This document shows, one piece after another, positions 58,933-64,000 of a stretch of DNA of 64,000 nucleotides. The notes beneath the pieces were generated by a model, which was not told the origin of the DNA, did not search any database, and saw only the letters and a program-made list of their open reading frames with translations. Origin of the DNA: Spirodela intermedia (Eukaryota > Streptophyta > Magnoliopsida > Alismatales > Araceae); contig LR746274.1 of NCBI GenBank assembly GCA_902729315.2, forward strand, positions 7,313,037 to 7,377,036. Reading direction: 5' to 3'. The number at the start of each line of letters is the position of its first letter. Positions within the stretch are counted from its first letter, which is position 1. Made by a program: the position numbers and the translations under genes.

Positions 58933-61685
58933 ATGTATTACATAATATTTAGTTTTTTTCTTTTTTTTCTTAGAGTACACAAAAATATTAACTCTTGTTT
59001 TATTTTCTTTTTTTATAATTTTTTTGTTTTAAAATAATGAAGAGTAGCAAGGCAAAGACTGGAGCATACTGAAGGAGGGTAACAATTATTAATTTTTTTC
59101 TGTAATTTATTGATATTTATGTATTGTAGAAGATCCTTGCATCTAAGGTTAGAAAATCATTTCACTATTTCGTTCAAAACTAAAAATCTGAAAGAAAAAT
59201 TAATTTTGATAGATCCTAAAAGAAGTACAAGTCAAACTAATAATAATCCCATGGCCATAAAAAATTATAACATCCTTGATTCATATCAATGAGCGTCCAA
59301 TATTAAAGTCTCATTAGCAACCATTGTTAAATTCAAAACAAATTCAAAAAGTTTCCAAATGCTCTCTAATTTTCATGGATTACCTTTAGAAAAACCCATC
59401 AACATTTTAAAAAAAATTACATAGTCTGTGATTTAGTTAATCTCTTTCAAGTTACACCAAAAGTTATTAAGATAAAATTATTTCCTCATAGCTTAAAGAA
59501 CAATACTAGTTATTGGTTATCCACATTAGATAGAGAATTAACTAGTTAGAAAGATAGAACAAACCTTTTCTTTGAAAATTTTCTTCCTTAGAAAAAACTC
59601 AAAATATGAGAAAACATATATAAAGTTTTGCTCAAAAGTCAAAAAAGCTTTACATCTAATATGAAAAAATTTTAAAAATTTACTCATAAACTATTCTCAT
59701 CATGCTATACCAAAGTGGCACATTAATAGAATTTTGTATGATAAATTATTAGAACAACATAGAAATATGGTTGACTCTATATGTGGAAGAGCTTTTTTGG
59801 AGAAAACCCTTGATGAGATTTATAGAATTTATGAGAATTTAAGTAAAAATTCTAGAAATCAAGCCTTTTTTGAGTTATATGACGGGATAAGGAAAGAAGA
59901 ATTTATGAATTACATCATGATGATGATACTAATTTAAAAAATGAGGTTAATCAGATTAATTATAGATTAAAAAACCTTGATTTACTTATTGACAATATTA
60001 AAAAGCCTCATAACCTTCAATTTAATGCATATAGTACATGTCCTATGTATAATGAAAATGACCATTTCGAATTTCAATGTTATAATTTTGATCACTCATT
60101 TCAGCCTAGGTAAGAGCAAGTGCAAGTACCCCATGATTTTAGTAAAAATAGAGAATATTTTTCTAACTCTTATAATCTTAATTGAAGGAATATTTTTTTG
60201 TAGAGAGATCTAAATAATATTCAAAATTCAGAAGCACTTAGACTCAATATAAATTCTGAATTTTGTCCAAAACAAGAACATAGATTTCAGAAAAATCAGC
60301 CTTCTAAAATCCAATTTGATTTTACAAATATGATGCAGCAAATGAGCCAAATGATTCAGCAAACAATGAAACAAATGATGTTGCAGCAAAAACAGTTTAT
60401 TGAGGCTTTTAAGAATAAGAGAGAAGAGGGACAATCACCTAGTCGACTCACAAAAAATTCAGGAAACTATCTAATAGTAAGATTTCAGTAAGGAGAATCT
60501 AGCTAAACAAATTTTAAAAAAACTCACAAAATAAAAATGTTAGGATAATAAATATATTAAGTGAGAATATTTTACCTGATCTATATTCTTAATTATTAGA
60601 AGAAATAGATGAGCCATTAGAAGTAAATGAGAATATTAAGACTGAAAATATAGTAACAGAAAACTTGAATAAAATTATTTATTACTCACAATTGATGAAT
60701 GAATATAGTAAGGATGATGAGGAGAAAGAGTCCTTAGATGAAGAAACAGTAGTTGATCATGGAAAAATCATCTAAATTTTAGTAGAAGAGAGTAAGGACA
60801 AAAATGAGAAAAAATATGTTTCAAGTGAAGAAAAATCAATTGATTTGAGAGATGTAAGAGACGAAATTAATAAATCTAATTAGAATTTTACAACCATGGA
60901 AGTTGATAGTGAGGATGATGATGCATATCATATACTAAAGTTAGTAGACAACTCTTGGAAAGATGAACAATTTGATTAGTTAAGAAACGAAAAACTAGAA
61001 AAAGAATTGATTCAACTAATGGTAAAAAAGACAATAATGAATATGATTCAACTAATAGGCAAAAAAATTTGAATTTTAATGAATTCATTAGATCTCAAAT
61101 TAAAAAAGACAATTCTTTCATCCTTCAAAACCCACAGCCCATTAGAATTATGTTTAAGCTTGAAATATTTCACTCCTCACAAATTAAACGAATATGTAGA
61201 GAAGATAAAATAGAGCGAGGAAATATTATGCAGATAAAAGAATACATTAAGAAATAGGTGAGTGGAAGAATTAAAAATATCATTTTAGATGAAAAATTTT
61301 TAGATTGAGTAAGTACTAATTTGAAAATTACATGACCGGATCACATTTTATAGTGTATTAATAGAAAGTATTTACTATTGAATGAGAGCCTTACAAAATA
61401 GGATAAAAATGAGGAGAGGTTCTTTTCAAAATGAAAATATTATTTTTGAGAATTTATTTTATTTTATTTTTTTCCAGAAGGTATGTCAAGGTATATTTAT
61501 ATAAAGTAGACGAATTTATACTAAATCTAAAAAAAATATCATGAAACTTACCTTGGGATAAAAATATATATTGATGGTCATAGATCATCTTATATGATCT
61601 AAGTGTTAGCCAGCTGAAGAGATTAAATTCAATGCTGCATGGGAGGCAACCCATGATTTTTATTTCATTCAATTTTTTAAAAAAT
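58933..61685 (+). pseudogene. Gag-only element without PBS, plus orientation, unit 3
   Basis: Leader again starts atgtattacataat directly after the LTR, so the PBS deletion is shared with unit 2. Open parts include 59110-59292 (gag N-terminus) and 59734-59937 (NMVDSICGRAFLEKTLDEIY). The acidic region is near 60640-61150 and the 3' tail ends at the BTB fragment near 61685. Confidence 0.7.
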
Positions 61686-62390
61686 TCAAGATAGGTGAGC
61701 TCACCATCAAGAGGGCCTTGTGTGCACACAACTTGCTGCTGGCCATGTTCATGTTGATGTCTGAGTGGATATCCTCTTCCATCATGTGAGAGAGGCACAA
61801 GTATGTGGACTTTGTCACTAGAGACTGCATCAATTGCTCAAAGTGCCAAATTGAAGATGCCTCTCTACCTTGGTTTTACGAAAAGAAGAAGAAAGAAAAG
61901 AGCAGCAGAACCCGATTAGCGATTGATGATCATATTTCAATCCTAAACACCGAGAGAAGTTCTATGAATATATATATATCTATAAATTAGATTGAAATTG
62001 GAGCAAACATCATTGGGGCGAGCATGTATGAAAAAGGATCATATGGATCTTCACAAATTTTCAAACCTACTGAACTTCCTCCTTACCAGTTGGATTGTCA
62101 ACGAAATTCATCATCGACAACATTTCTAATGGGCCAAGAATAATACGTACTTTGTTCAAAAAAATTGGACACATTGCATATCTTTAAGAAAAGAAACTTG
62201 TAGAGAAAAAAATGGCACAGGGTGACCGGTACATTTACAGGGTACCTTCAAATCTAAGAACTCCACGTCGATTGTGAACTTCCGTCAAAGACTGAATTCA
62301 TCACCAGGAAAATTCCTCTGTAGCAGCTTCTCAAGTAGTATAACGTGGAAAACGGGTACTGGATTAGAGGATACAAGTAAATAAATCTAT
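61686..62390 (-). pseudogene. BTB/POZ pseudogene, module A, unit 3
   Basis: Counterpart of 35283-35990: remnant of the BTB exon at about 61686-61833 (SHMMEEDIHSDINMN) cut by the gag element, and the N-terminal exon relic at about 62246-62390 ending KFTIDVEFLDLK with a GT donor at 62245. It lacks 6 bases (near 62317) present in unit 2. Confidence 0.7.
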
Positions 62391-63953
62391 TGTCGTGCAC
62401 AAGTCCACATGAACACTACATTGCCTTCTCCCTCTCAGAAAGAACAAAGCCAAGTCACCCACACCAAAGCTGCATCTTCCATGATGATATAATGTACACA
62501 AAAAGGGAGAAGAATGGACTGATCGATGCCCGTTTTAGAAAACGAGCCATTCTCAGGAATGTGACACGTTGCTTCTAGTTACAGGAATGAGGGAAAAATA
62601 GCCAATTGCTTTCCATAAGAAGAACGAAGAAGGAGAAGAAGATAGAGATGAAAATGCCAAGAACATGTATTCACTCAAAGAGGACTGATGACAATTCTTC
62701 ATGGAGGACGGTTCTAGTACACTGTCACATTTTACTGGTTGCTGTAAATCAAGAAATGGAGAAACGTCGAGGGCTTCCGATGTGAAAGAGGAAGGGGAGG
62801 GAGGTGAGATAGAGAGAGAAAAAAAGTGAGAGAAAGAGGTACAATTTTAATAGGAGTCCTTATTTCAGATGTGGAGTGGTTCCAAAGGCGTTGCTGCTTC
62901 ACCTTATTTCAGACAAAATAAAACCCCTGACTCCCCATGTCTCTGTCCTTTACCTTACATAAGGTCTAGGGTTCCCAGGGCGAGAGAGAGAGGGAGAACA
63001 TATCAAACTTGAGTGGTCTCGATCTCCCCACCTCCTCCCCTGAACTATGTTATGATTAATGGGAATCTGTGATTCATATTCCACATCTCTGAATAATTGA
63101 GCTGATCTTAGTTGTTCTTCTCTCTGTCTCTCTCCTTCTCCCTCTCTCTCCCTCTCTCTCTCTCTCTCTCCTTGTGCTTTGCATCTTGTTACTCAATTAA
63201 ATGGGGCCATTAGATTGGGATTTATTTAGCTCCACTGAAAATTGCTTTGGCATTGGTTCGACCGATCACCTTTCCTGAGCTTGTTGGTAAAATCCAGGTC
63301 CTGTAACCAAGAGATGGTTCATGCAGTGAAAAGTAATGTGGCTCACGAAGTTTAGTAGTTTTCCAGGTGTGGCCCCCAAATTTTGCACGCTTGTAGAGGG
63401 TATTTTTAATTCGAAATTCCATACAACTAAATCGAGAAAAGTGCACTCGTTGAAACAAGTGAGAAGAGGATCCGCTGAGCTTTCAGGCGGGGTGTGCCCA
63501 CAGTACCGACGACCCCTTACCAAGAGCCTGCATCAATCTGCCGAACGGTCCACTGTGGAGGTACAAGAGAGGCTCGATGGAAGGCATACAGATCCTTTAC
63601 CGATCCTGCCGGACAGAACCCACCCACCTATTCACTTCGGCCCGATTTACTCGGCCCATTTTTTATCCTACGGGGTTGGGTCCTTTCTCGCCCTGCATGG
63701 CAATTCCGTTACAGTAATTTCATAAAAACCCTCTACATGAGTTCTCTTGTGGTTCTAACCTATTCAAGAACCTCGCCATCCTGGCGCCGCCGGCCGGTTT
63801 ACAGGCGAAAAAGGCCTTACAGGTTACAGAGGAGGTGGGAGACGATACTTAGCCCCGGTAAAGACAGCGACAGAGAGAGAGAGAGAGAGGCGGAGGTAGA
63901 ATTAAAATGAGCTTCCACTGGTGTCCGGTACCCTGCTCGACAGGAGGCTCCTT
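62391..63953. other. Flank between BTB pseudogene and La gene copy 4
   Basis: Near-identical to 36000-37558. No supported gene; pyrimidine tract at 63117-63172. Confidence 0.5.
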
Positions 63954-64000
63954 CTACCTTCGAATCAGCCACTTTTTCCACGTCCCCCTCCTCCTCATTT
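63954..64000 (-). CDS. Short La-motif protein, copy 4, last exon only (window edge)
   Basis: The stop codon at 63954-63956 and 44 further bases of the final exon are identical to the last exon of copies 1-3 (encoding RRRGTWKKWLIRR and the stop). The left flank shows it is the unit 3 equivalent of copy 2. The remainder lies outside the window, so integrity is unknown. Confidence 0.75.
   Translation of the reverse strand, partial: MRRRGTWKKWLIRR

Larger units (their letters stand above)
48223..64000. repeat. Tandem segmental duplication, unit 3 (partial)
   Basis: Third unit, cut by the window end inside the last exon of a La gene. From the plus gag element onward it is offset from unit 2 by about 26.40 kb and is nearly identical to it, including the BTB pseudogene and flank. 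It shares the 0.7-0.8 kb insertion in the minus LTR with unit 1 and lacks the solo LTR of unit 2, so it keeps the empty insertion site. Confidence 0.85.

Overview
This is a window of a flowering-plant nuclear genome. The evidence is intron-containing genes with GT-AG introns (a La-motif protein and a BTB/POZ protein of the Arabidopsis At1g21780 type), Ty3/gypsy retrotransposons whose pol domains look like the plant Athila/Tat lineage, (TC)n microsatellites, and AT-rich retroelement DNA next to GC-rich exons. The species cannot be determined from the sequence. No bacterial genes, CRISPR arrays or operons are present.

The window is a tandem array of large segmental duplications, read here as three units: unit 1 = 1-20343, unit 2 = 20344-48222, unit 3 = 48223-64000 (cut by the window end). 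Each unit runs in the same order: (a) the 3' tail of a gypsy element and a truncated LTR; (b) an LTR fold-back (about 1 kb + 1 kb inverted arms); (c) a pol-less element in minus orientation (gag plus an acidic unknown region) with a minus LTR; (d) a head-to-head plus LTR and plus-strand gag region; (e) a piece of BTB/POZ gene (lost in unit 1) and its flank; (f) a short La-motif gene on the minus strand; (g) intergenic DNA; (h) a decayed gypsy element with protease, RT, RNase H and integrase remains. Unit 2 additionally holds a second BTB-La module (about 38.7-42.6 kb) and a young solo LTR (23260-25158) with a perfect 5-bp target duplication.

The only gene that looks intact is the La-motif gene: three complete copies (13508-14258, 37559-38309, 41445-42195) and the last exon of a fourth (63954-64000). 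Each has four exons that splice in frame to a 161-residue protein that is essentially a Pro-rich N-terminus plus a La motif of the LARP1 type, with nothing after it. The BTB gene survives only as pseudogene pieces. Copy relationships show that unit 1's La gene joins the left flank of one module to the gene body and right flank of the other, the footprint of unequal crossing-over that removed a BTB-La module.

All retroelements appear defective: pol is full of stops, the gag-only elements lack pol, and the plus-strand gag elements lack the primer binding site. The most unusual content is the LTR fold-back present in every unit, the mirrored element pair, the PBS-less elements, and the amplification of a La-motif-only gene. 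All positions and comparisons were made by eye; boundaries may be off by a few bases, and no similarity search was run.
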